DNA of 5,454 bases, taken from NCBI GenBank assembly GCA_031282235.1, contig JAITED010000053.1:1-5454 (forward strand), given 5' to 3'. Below, in pieces: positions 1 to 5,429 of this stretch. The notes beneath the pieces were generated by a model, which was not told where the DNA came from, searched no databases, and saw only the letters and a list, made by a program, of their open reading frames with translations. The translations under genes were made by a program, and so were the position numbers. This DNA comes from Propionibacteriaceae bacterium. Lineage in GTDB: Bacteria > Actinomycetota > Actinomycetes > Propionibacteriales > Propionibacteriaceae. The number at the start of each line of letters is the position of its first letter. Within the stretch, counting starts at the first letter, position 1.

Positions 1-273
1 ACTGCACCGTCGTTAGGTGATAAACCGTTGAGTGTTGCTTTCACTGTGAGTGGTGTTCCTAGTGAGAATCCTGGTGATACGGGTAATCCTCCTGCTGAGA
101 ATCCTGATGATACTGGCACTACACCGGGTGGTAGTGATGCTGGTTCGTCTCCGGATGCTGCTGCTGGTGGTTCGCTGCTAGATGCGAGCTCGCCTTTGTT
201 GGGTTACGTTGTCTTGTTGTTGGCTGCTGGTGTTGGCGTGTTTTCTGCGTCTGTTAGGCGGCTTGCTGTCTGA
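1..273 (+). CDS. C-terminal fragment of a surface-anchored secreted protein (5' end outside window)
   Basis: The frame is open from base 1 to a TGA at 271-273, giving the last 90 residues of a longer protein. The TTG at 28 is not needed as a start because the frame continues to the window edge. Roughly the first 60 residues are low-complexity and rich in Pro, Gly, Asn, Asp, Thr, Ser and Ala, as in cell-wall-spanning linkers. They include two copies of an 11-residue unit (ENPGDTGNPPA and ENPDDTGTTPG). A hydrophobic segment follows (LLGYVVLLLAAGVGVF) and then a short tail, SASVRRLAV. Linker, membrane segment and basic tail is the layout of Gram-positive C-terminal anchors. No LPxTG-like motif is visible; the residues before the membrane segment read SLLDASSP. 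The protein may be held by its membrane segment or by a divergent sorting signal. About 60 percent of codons end in T, unlike the minus-strand genes. The N-terminal domains that would define function are missing, so no specific role is assigned. Confidence 0.65.
   Translation, partial: TAPSLGDKPLSVAFTVSGVPSENPGDTGNPPAENPDDTGTTPGGSDAGSSPDAAAGGSLLDASSPLLGYVVLLLAAGVGVFSASVRRLAV
64..129 (+). repeat. Two tandem 33-base (11-codon) repeats in the surface-protein linker
   Basis: Bases 64-96 and 97-129 encode ENPGDTGNPPA and ENPDDTGTTPG. The first 20 bases of the two units match at 18 positions, and the second halves have diverged to the level of Pro/Gly/Thr-rich composition. The period is a whole number of codons, so unit gain or loss would change linker length without a frameshift. 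Only two units are visible. Confidence 0.7.
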
Positions 274-311
274 CGTATTTATATTCTTTTAGCGGAAAAG
301 GTATACAGGGT

Positions 312-351
312 CTTTGCCCACCATCTCTGGTAACAGGGGTGGTGGGCAAAG
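312..351 (+). terminator. Long perfect-stem hairpin after the surface-protein gene, probable transcription terminator
   Basis: Bases 312-329 pair with 334-351 as an 18-bp stem with no bulges, capped by the tetraloop GTAA (330-333), a GNRA loop closed by G-C. Two pairs, 324/339 and 326/337, are T-G. They are G-U wobbles in the + strand RNA but A-C mismatches in the minus-strand RNA, so the structure fits + strand transcription better. It lies 38 bases after the surface-protein stop codon. The downstream T-tract is weak and interrupted (GTTCGTTTAGTGGTTTT), so it is not a textbook intrinsic terminator. It could instead be a Rho-assisted stop or a 3'-end stabiliser. Confidence 0.7.
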
Positions 352-386
352 GTTCGTTTAGTGGTTTTAGCGGTGCGGGTTGATAA

Positions 387-429
387 CCCCCGGCAGGCTT
401 GCGCCTGCCACCCCCTTCAGGGAAGGGGG
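387..429 (-). terminator. Pair of GC-rich hairpins downstream of the GntR gene, possible terminator or intergenic repeat
   Basis: Two inverted repeats lie directly after the GntR stop codon (441-443) in the minus direction. Bases 411-418 pair with 422-429 (CCCCCTTC with GAAGGGGG, 3-base loop). Bases 392-398 pair with 403-409 (GGCAGGC with GCCTGCC, 4-base loop). A further CCCCC at 387-391 could compete with 411-415 for the GGGGG at 425-429. Neither hairpin has a T-run after it on the minus strand, where the sequence continues GGGGGTTATC. The position suits termination of the minus-strand operon. The compact palindromic make-up also resembles dispersed intergenic repeats, but only one copy is present here. 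Confidence 0.5.
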
Positions 430-440
430 CTAATAGGATG

Positions 441-1193
441 TTAGCGGGTGAACTCGAAGTTGAGTTTTACCTTGTCACCACGGAAATATACTTGAGTGTA
501 TTCGAAAACTTTACCGTCGGCGGCGGTGTGGATGTCTTGGAGCAGCAGTAGCGGGAACCCTTTGGTGACTCCCAGCTGTTCGGCATCTTTTTGGTTGGCT
601 TCCACGCTCTCCAAGGTTTCGGTGATGCGGGTGGCGCGGAGCGCGAAAGAGCGTTCCATGATGACGCAGAGCTGCTCGCTCTCCAGTTCATACGGCGCGA
701 GCGTTGGCGCTAGCGCTTTCGGTACGAACGACAGGTGGATACTGATGGGCTCGCCATCGGCTTTTCGAATACGTTTGGCGAAAAACAGCGGTTCACCGAG
801 CGGCACGCCGAGCGCTTTGGCTTGCACTTGGTCAGCGCTGACCAGTTTGAACTCCACCAGTTCGGTGGTGACGTGGTAGCCCATCGCCTCCAACTGTTCG
901 CGGATGCCAACATACGCCGGGGACTGCGCGGACACTTTTGGCTGCACTACGAAAGTGCCTTTACCTTGAATGCGCCGCACCAAACCCTCGTTGACTAGCT
1001 GCGTCACCACGGCACGCGCCGTCATCCGCGATACGCCGTAAGTGGCTGCTAGCTCAGTTTCGCTGGGCATCATGCCAGTCTCGGCGTATTTTTTGGTGAA
1101 AATTGCTTCGCGCAGAATGGCATCTAACTGGGCATACAACGGCTTAGCAGCGTGTTTGTCCAGCTTTCGAGCCGGTGCGGCAGCAACATTCAC
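441..1193 (-). CDS. GntR-family transcriptional regulator, HutC/UTRA subfamily
   Basis: The 250-residue product has the usual length for this subfamily. Residues about 17-84 are a GntR winged helix-turn-helix. They begin with PLYAQLDAILREAI, then PSETELAATYGVSRMTARAVV, where the recognition helix lies near 54-66, and end in the wing RRIQGKGTFVV. Residues about 104-246 match a UTRA effector-binding domain, with EPLFFAKRIRKADGEPISI and a closing strand, FEYTQVYFRGDKVKLNFEF. Proteins of this family are cytoplasmic dimers, usually repressors released by a small metabolite such as a sugar phosphate or amino-acid derivative. The ligand here cannot be predicted. The start is GTG (1191-1193), because an in-frame TAA lies 15 bases upstream and AAGGAAA sits 10 bases before the GTG. 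That TAA is also the stop of the EF-G-like gene, so the two are very probably co-transcribed. Its targets may include its own operon, but no operator was recognised. Confidence 0.95.
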   Translation of the reverse strand: MNVAAAPARKLDKHAAKPLYAQLDAILREAIFTKKYAETGMMPSETELAATYGVSRMTARAVVTQLVNEGLVRRIQGKGTFVVQPKVSAQSPAYVGIREQLEAMGYHVTTELVEFKLVSADQVQAKALGVPLGEPLFFAKRIRKADGEPISIHLSFVPKALAPTLAPYELESEQLCVIMERSFALRATRITETLESVEANQKDAEQLGVTKGFPLLLLQDIHTAADGKVFEYTQVYFRGDKVKLNFEFTR

Positions 1194-1203
1194 ACACTCA
1201 CAC

Positions 1204-1210
1204 TTTCCTT
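1204..1210 (-). promoter_or_regulatory. Ribosome binding site of the GntR gene, overlapping the upstream stop codon
   Basis: The minus strand reads TAAGGAAA, where TAA (1211-1209) ends the EF-G-like gene and AAGGAAA is the Shine-Dalgarno for the GTG start at 1193, with a 10-base spacer. Ribosomes finishing the upstream gene stop on this site, which favours translational coupling. It also decides the GTG start, since the earlier GTG at 1203 is followed at once by TGA. Confidence 0.75.
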
Positions 1211-3317
1211 ACGCCCGGTTTTGGGCGGCTTTGATAACCTCTGCGGCGGCTATGGCGGGCATCAACTCGTATCCGTGGAAGCTACGGGTAAACGTGCCGG
1301 TGCCTTTCGCTAAGCCGCGCAAGTCGATGGCGTAGCGCGCCAGTTCGCTCTGCGGGATTACGGCGCGCACGATGGTGATGCCGGGGTCGCCTTGGTCGCT
1401 ACCGAGCACCTGGCCGCGCCGGTTAGAGATGTCGGTCATCACCGCGCCCAAAAACTCATCGGAAACGCTCACGCTCACATCGTCCAGCGGCTCTAGGAGC
1501 GCCACCTTGTCCGGGGTGGCGGCCTCTTTCAGCGCCAGTTGGCCAGCGGTCTGGAACGCCATGTCGGAGGAGTCCACCGAGTGCGACTTGCCATCGTCCA
1601 AAATCACCCGAATGTCAACCATCGGGTTGCCGGAGATGGTGCCTTTCTCCAACTGTGAACGCACCCCCTTTTCAACGGAGGGGATGTACTGCCGGGGCAC
1701 AGCGCCGCCGACCACTTCGTCCACGAACTCAAAACCGGCACCGCGTGGCAGCGGTTCAACGCGGATGTGGCATACGCCGAACTGGCCGTGACCGCCGGAC
1801 TGTTTCTTGTGTGACCCGGTGGCCTGAGCGGGGGCGATGAACGTCTCCCGCAGCGCCACTTTGACCGGCACTTCGGTGACGTTTACGCCGTAGCGGTCTT
1901 TGATACGGCTCATGACTAGGTCTTTGTGTGCCTGACCCATCGTCCAAATCAGCATCTGGTCTGTGCCCTCGGAGCGTTGCAGCAGCACCGCTGAATCCTC
2001 TAGGGTGAGCCGGTTTAGGGCGGTGGCGAGCTTATCCTCGTCGTTGCGAGTGGCGGCGGCCACCGCAATCGGCAACAGCGGGGTGGGGGTCGGCCAAGGC
2101 TCAATCACCAGTGGCCGCTCGGCAGAGCTGATGGTGTCGGCGGTCTCGGCTTTGGTGAGTTTCGGCAACAGCACAATCTCACCGGCGATGGCCGACGACC
2201 GGCTCACCATCTCGGTGCCCTGCATCACCGAGAACTGCCCGATACGTTCCGTCTCGATATGGTCGGGGTGGTGCTCGTCAACGTAAAGCCCAAACAGCCC
2301 TTTCTGCCCGGCAATCTGCACCTGCGAGTCGGCTTTCAAGGTGCCGTTGAAGATACGTACCAAAGACAACCTGCCTGCGAATGGGTCAGTGGAGGTACGT
2401 ATCACTTGGGCGACGAGCGGCGCGCTGGGGTCAATGTCGCCCAACTGAGTCGGGTCGCCTTTCATGTTGGCTACGCTGCGTAGGCGGCGGCGCAGTGGGG
2501 TGGGGAAGCCCCGCTCGATGAGACCGATGAGTTCCTCAATGCCAACGCCGTTGCCCAGCACCGGCAGCACCGGGAAGAACGTGGCGTGATACATGGCCTG
2601 CATCACCGAAGCAACCATCGTCGCATCGGGGATGTCCTCCTCCATCAGATACTGCTCCATCAACTCCTCGTCCTCGGACTCAGTGATGATGGATTCCACG
2701 TAGTCACCGCGGAAGTTCTCAATGATGGCGATCTCTGCGTCGCTGGCGGGACGCGCCACCCGCTCGCCCGATGAGTAATCATGCGCGCGGCGGCTGAGCA
2801 GGCTCAAGTTGCCGATGATGGCACCTTTAGCGTCGGTGAGCGGGATATACGCCGGGTGTACGCCATCGCCGAACGCGGCGCGTACTTTCTCAACTGCCGC
2901 ATCAAAATCGGCTTCTTCCGTATCCAATTTGGTGAGGACTACGGCACGCGGCTTGTTCGCCTTGCGGCACTCATTCCACAGCACCTGCGCGGTGGCGTCC
3001 ACACCGTCAGCAGCGGAGACCACGAACACCGCAGCGTCGGAAGCGCGCAGCGCAGCGCGCAACTCGCCTGCGAAATCGGGGTGTCCGGGGGCGTCAATGA
3101 GGTTAATCATGACGCCGTTCTGGGCGATGGACGCCAGCGCCAGCGCCGCAGCGCGCTCCGGGTCCTCTTTCTCGCCGCGATAGCCCGCAATCCGGGCTTT
3201 CAGCAGATTTTCGTACAACGTGGTCTTGCCGGAACCAGCCGACCCCACCAAGACCACGTTACGCAGGTCTGCGGGACTGGATACCTTATAAGTGATGGTG
3301 CTCGCCTTTGATGCCAT
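1209..3317 (-). CDS. fusA2: Elongation factor G-like translational GTPase (EF-G2 type)
   Basis: The 702-residue protein has the full five-domain EF-G layout. The G domain carries the P-loop GSAGSGKT (25-32), the G3 motif DAPGH (75-79) and the G4 motif TKLD (129-132). Domain II lies at about 298-385, domain III at 412-485, and domain IV at 486-604 with SGGHGQFG and VDSSDMAFQTAG. Domain V spans about 605-690 with GAVMTDISNRRGQVLG. It is not the housekeeping EF-G. The switch I motif RGITI is replaced (ERAAALALAS, 54-63), the P-loop is Gly/Ser-rich rather than GHVDAGKT, and G4 begins with Thr instead of Asn. These traits match the EF-G2 paralogues of actinobacteria such as mycobacterial FusA2, whose role is poorly defined and which is reported not to replace EF-G. 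The PGH histidine used in GTP hydrolysis is kept. The ATG at 3317 gives a 20-residue lead-in to the first strand, normal for the group. It follows apbE by 67 bases and precedes the GntR gene by 15. Confidence 0.93.
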   Translation of the reverse strand: MASKASTITYKVSSPADLRNVVLVGSAGSGKTTLYENLLKARIAGYRGEKEDPERAAALALASIAQNGVMINLIDAPGHPDFAGELRAALRASDAAVFVVSAADGVDATAQVLWNECRKANKPRAVVLTKLDTEEADFDAAVEKVRAAFGDGVHPAYIPLTDAKGAIIGNLSLLSRRAHDYSSGERVARPASDAEIAIIENFRGDYVESIITESEDEELMEQYLMEEDIPDATMVASVMQAMYHATFFPVLPVLGNGVGIEELIGLIERGFPTPLRRRLRSVANMKGDPTQLGDIDPSAPLVAQVIRTSTDPFAGRLSLVRIFNGTLKADSQVQIAGQKGLFGLYVDEHHPDHIETERIGQFSVMQGTEMVSRSSAIAGEIVLLPKLTKAETADTISSAERPLVIEPWPTPTPLLPIAVAAATRNDEDKLATALNRLTLEDSAVLLQRSEGTDQMLIWTMGQAHKDLVMSRIKDRYGVNVTEVPVKVALRETFIAPAQATGSHKKQSGGHGQFGVCHIRVEPLPRGAGFEFVDEVVGGAVPRQYIPSVEKGVRSQLEKGTISGNPMVDIRVILDDGKSHSVDSSDMAFQTAGQLALKEAATPDKVALLEPLDDVSVSVSDEFLGAVMTDISNRRGQVLGSDQGDPGITIVRAVIPQSELARYAIDLRGLAKGTGTFTRSFHGYELMPAIAAAEVIKAAQNRA

Positions 3318-3329
3318 GACTCAACTTTT

Positions 3330-3336
3330 CCCTCTC
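3330..3336 (-). promoter_or_regulatory. Weakly placed Shine-Dalgarno of the EF-G-like gene
   Basis: The minus strand reads GAGAGGG about 12 bases before the ATG at 3317, which is longer than the usual 5-9 base spacing, so initiation may be modest. The 67-base gap to apbE (3318-3384) shows no hairpin and no convincing -35/-10 pair. A promoter inside it is possible but not supported. Confidence 0.4.
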
Positions 3337-3384
3337 CGTCGAAAGTAAGTACAACCAGAAGTTTATGCGATAACTCCCCAAGAT

Positions 3385-4197
3385 TCAGCGAGATGGCAAT
3401 AGCTGGAACCAACCGGGGGTAGCAATCACCTGTTCGGCGGTGACTAATACGGCGCGCGCGGCGGGATGTTGGCGTAAAAGTAGCTCCAAACCAGCGCTAC
3501 CCAAAACGAGCAGCGCGGTTGACCAAGCCTCTGCGCTCATGCCCGATTCCAAGGCGACAGCGGCTTGCAGCACATCGGAATCAGCGGGCATTCCGGTGCG
3601 CGGGTCGCGGATGTGGTTGCCGCGCTCATCGCCGCCGGACACCGACAGTGACCAGTTTTCGGGCAGGTCGAGGGTGCCGATAGCGGCGTGACGCTCCGAA
3701 CCGGGGTTCCGCAGCGCGATACGCCACGCAGCGCCATCCGATTTAGTGCCGTAAGTGGTCACAGATGAACTGCCAAACGATACGCAAACCCCCAGCGTGC
3801 CCACGATACGGCACCGTTCCCGCACCGCTTCAGCGGCGTATCCCTTGGCGATGCCCCCCAAATCAAACTGTGGCGCATCGGGGGATAGTTGAATATTGAA
3901 AGCTCCCGCTGTTTCCATCCGGGCTATTTCGGCCGCCTTTAATACGTTTAGCAGCGTTTCACTAGGGTAGATGACCTCAGCGCGTATAAATCGATTCAGT
4001 TCAGAATCCGGCTGAAACCGCGAAAATACGGCCTCCAACTCGGCCACTAGCGCCCGGCAGTCGTGCGCCATGTCCCACCACTTAGGCGCTCCGTTGGTGA
4101 GCAACGTGACGGTCGTCCCCATCGCCGCCCAAGATAAGGCATCCGGCAGCACAACAACACTGCTCGAAGCGTCCTCCTCCTTGTCCTCCTTGGTCAT
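3385..4197 (-). CDS. apbE: FAD:protein FMN transferase, ApbE family (short form, no export signal)
   Basis: ApbE enzymes use Mg2+ and FAD to attach FMN through a phosphoester to Thr or Ser of target flavoproteins. Counting from the ATG at 4197, the 270-residue product shows MGTTV (26-30), FSRFQPDSELN (58-68), the nucleotide-site motif DLGGIAKG (112-119), VSFGSSS (139-145), HIRDPRTGMP (195-204) and AEAWSTALLVLG near the C-terminus. The frame is open upstream to an ATG at 4320, but that would overlap the lipoprotein gene by 80 bases and adds only a Pro-rich sequence unlike the family. The ATG at 4197 has AAGGGGGG five bases upstream and leaves a 43-base gap. An in-frame GTG at 4203 sits too close to that site. 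Neither start gives a signal peptide or lipobox. The segment between GAFNI and DLGGIAKG is much shorter than in typical ApbE, and Glu223 stands where an acidic metal ligand, usually Asp, is expected. The gene beside it encodes the evident substrate. Confidence 0.93.
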   Translation of the reverse strand: MTKEDKEEDASSSVVVLPDALSWAAMGTTVTLLTNGAPKWWDMAHDCRALVAELEAVFSRFQPDSELNRFIRAEVIYPSETLLNVLKAAEIARMETAGAFNIQLSPDAPQFDLGGIAKGYAAEAVRERCRIVGTLGVCVSFGSSSVTTYGTKSDGAAWRIALRNPGSERHAAIGTLDLPENWSLSVSGGDERGNHIRDPRTGMPADSDVLQAAVALESGMSAEAWSTALLVLGSAGLELLLRQHPAARAVLVTAEQVIATPGWFQLLPSR

Positions 4198-4202
4198 TTT
4201 CA

Positions 4203-4210
4203 CCCCCCTT
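4203..4210 (-). promoter_or_regulatory. Shine-Dalgarno that sets the apbE start
   Basis: The minus strand reads AAGGGGGG followed by five bases (TGAAA) and ATG at 4197. This is the only good ribosome binding site near the 5' end of apbE, so it supports the 270-residue form over the 311-residue open frame. Confidence 0.7.
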
Positions 4211-4240
4211 TCACTTTCGGAGCCAGCGCCACGGCTAAAC

Positions 4241-4735
4241 TCATCTGCCACTGGCGGTGGCGGTGACGGCGGTTTGGGCTTGGCGTAACGCATCCTCGGC
4301 AGCGGCGACGAACTGGTCATGCGCCCAAGTGGCTCCGGATACTACGTCCACGTCGCCGGGGTCGCGGACTTCTAGCAACTGCCGGGAGTAGGTTTCGCAG
4401 GCTTGTACCGCAAGCTGAGCCTGTTTGTAGTAATCGTCGTCTATGGGCTGGCCATCGCTGCCTTTGCCGTAGTCCTCGTCCTTTAAGGTGCCGTCGCGCT
4501 GCACAATCACAAACTCCGCGCCCGTGATAACCCCGCCGGAGATGACTACGGTGATGTTGCCGACCGCACCCTCCTCATCCGGTTCACTGCTGGCGCGATA
4601 CGTACCATCCGCAAGCGGCAAAGAAGCATCAAACCCTGAACCGCACCCGGTGAGCGCCGCCAGCGCTGCCAACCCCAATAAGGCGGTTCGGCGGCTAGCG
4701 GTTAGTTTAGACATGGTTATCCTCGTTCTGTTCAT
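4241..4735 (-). CDS. FMN-binding domain lipoprotein, predicted ApbE-flavinylated electron carrier
   Basis: The 164-residue product begins with a lipoprotein signal: SRRTALL (14-20), an Ala/Leu-rich core and the lipobox LTGC with Cys31 as the predicted lipidated residue. The mature part is a single FMN-bind domain. It opens with LADGTYRAS and strands such as GNITVVISGGVITGAEFVIV, and ends in the flavinylation site DVVSGAT (130-136), where Thr136 is the expected FMN-bearing residue by analogy with NqrC. Such proteins are extracytoplasmic one-electron carriers, as in Na+-NQR or RNF subunits and the PplA lipoprotein of Listeria. Two starts are possible. The ATG at 4735 has GGAGGA eight bases upstream but overlaps the ATPase gene by 29 bases. 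The ATG at 4714 has GAGGA five bases upstream, overlaps by 8 bases (ATGTCTAA) and gives a 23-residue signal. The longer form is listed for its stronger binding site, and the mature protein is the same. The SRR motif suggests Tat export. Confidence 0.93.
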   Translation of the reverse strand: MNRTRITMSKLTASRRTALLGLAALAALTGCGSGFDASLPLADGTYRASSEPDEEGAVGNITVVISGGVITGAEFVIVQRDGTLKDEDYGKGSDGQPIDDDYYKQAQLAVQACETYSRQLLEVRDPGDVDVVSGATWAHDQFVAAAEDALRQAQTAVTATASGR

Positions 4736-5414
4736 GGCGCACTTCCTCCACTATTTTTCCGTGGTCTAATACGATTTCGCGCTGGCTGAGGGCTGCTACT
4801 TTGGGGTCGTGGGTGACCACCATTAGCGTCGTGCCCTGAGCGTGCAGTTCTTGGAACAGTTCCATCACCGCTTGGGCGTTGGCTGCGTCTAGGTTTCCGG
4901 TGGGTTCGTCGGCCAATATCAACACCGGGGCGTTGATGAGCGCTCGGGCGATACACACTCGCTGCTGCTCGCCGCCGGATAACTGGGAGGGCAGGTGGTG
5001 TGCGCGCTGCTCCAAACCGACTTTGCGCAGCGCGGCCAGCGCTTCGGACTCATCGGGCAGCGAGTGGTAATACTGCGCCACCATCACGTTCTCCAGCGCA
5101 TTCAGATGTGGCACCAAGTGGAACCGTTGGAAAACCAACCCCACCTGTTCCCGGCGTATCCGCGTCAACTCCGTAGCTGCACAGCGGGTTACGTCCACTT
5201 CTCCCAACTGCACCACGCCGTTCGTGGGCCTGTCCATGCAGCCTACGATGTTCATCAACGTAGTTTTCCCAGAACCACTAGGGCCAACGATAGCCACCCA
5301 CTCCCCAGCGCTGACCGCAAGGTTCACCGCATCCAGCGCCTTGAGTTCCCCGTATGCCTTAGTCACATCGGTTAGCTTCACGATAGCGGTAGGGTTCTCT
5401 AGCATTTCACTCAT
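4707..5414 (-). CDS. ABC transporter ATP-binding protein, LolD/MacB/FtsE-like
   Basis: The 235-residue cytoplasmic ATPase is complete. It has Walker A GPSGSGKT (44-51), the Q-loop in VFQRFHLVPHLNALENV (Gln96), the signature LSGGEQQ (145-151), Walker B LILADE with catalytic Glu170, the D-loop NLDA (174-177) and the switch His202 in THD. The surrounding sequence (NIVGCMDRPTNG, ADEPTGNLD) is typical of the LolD/MacB group. That group pairs with FtsX/MacB-like permeases that move lipoproteins, peptides or small molecules, or transmit mechanical force, rather than with ordinary nutrient importers. No permease gene is in the window; it would be expected beyond the right edge. AGGAA lies seven bases before the ATG at 5414, and a TGA overlaps that ATG (ATGA), consistent with coupling to an upstream gene. 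Its 3' end overlaps the FMN lipoprotein gene, so the two are very likely made together. The substrate is unknown. Confidence 0.95.
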   Translation of the reverse strand: MSEMLENPTAIVKLTDVTKAYGELKALDAVNLAVSAGEWVAIVGPSGSGKTTLMNIVGCMDRPTNGVVQLGEVDVTRCAATELTRIRREQVGLVFQRFHLVPHLNALENVMVAQYYHSLPDESEALAALRKVGLEQRAHHLPSQLSGGEQQRVCIARALINAPVLILADEPTGNLDAANAQAVMELFQELHAQGTTLMVVTHDPKVAALSQREIVLDHGKIVEEVRHEQNEDNHV

Positions 5415-5429
5415 TTCGCTGTTCCTGTC

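Noticed and set aside
299..308. GTATAC palindrome as a regulator operator
   Set aside because: Six bases of symmetry between convergent gene ends is too little, and no promoter lies next to it.
496..879. Open frame on the + strand (127 codons) opposite the GntR gene
   Set aside because: Shadow of the GntR/UTRA reading frame, with no independent support.
1372..1791. Open frame on the + strand (139 codons), with smaller ones nearby, opposite the EF-G-like gene
   Set aside because: Composition is Ser/Thr/Pro-rich as expected from reversed coding sequence, and there is no family resemblance.
2781..3311. Long open frame on the + strand (176 codons) opposite the EF-G-like gene
   Set aside because: It lies wholly antisense to a gene with clear conserved motifs, has no ribosome binding site I could support and no recognisable domain. 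GC-rich coding DNA often leaves such frames open.
3318..3384. Promoter or GntR operator before the EF-G-like gene (for example TTGTACTTAC)
   Set aside because: No convincing -35/-10 spacing and only a short imperfect dyad. It does not match a GntR operator well enough to call.
3200..3412. 70-codon minus-strand frame spanning the apbE to EF-G junction
   Set aside because: It overlaps the ends of two well-supported genes in another frame and shows no domain.
4215..4240. Small inverted repeat AGCC/GGCT between the lipoprotein and apbE genes as a terminator or attenuator
   Set aside because: The stem is only 4 bp with no T-run, and the genes are functionally linked, so internal termination is unlikely.
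4198..4320. 41-residue N-terminal extension of ApbE with a KPKPPSPPPP stretch
   Set aside because: It is the out-of-frame reading of the lipoprotein 3' end, has no good ribosome binding site and does not resemble ApbE N-termini. The start at 4197 is better supported.
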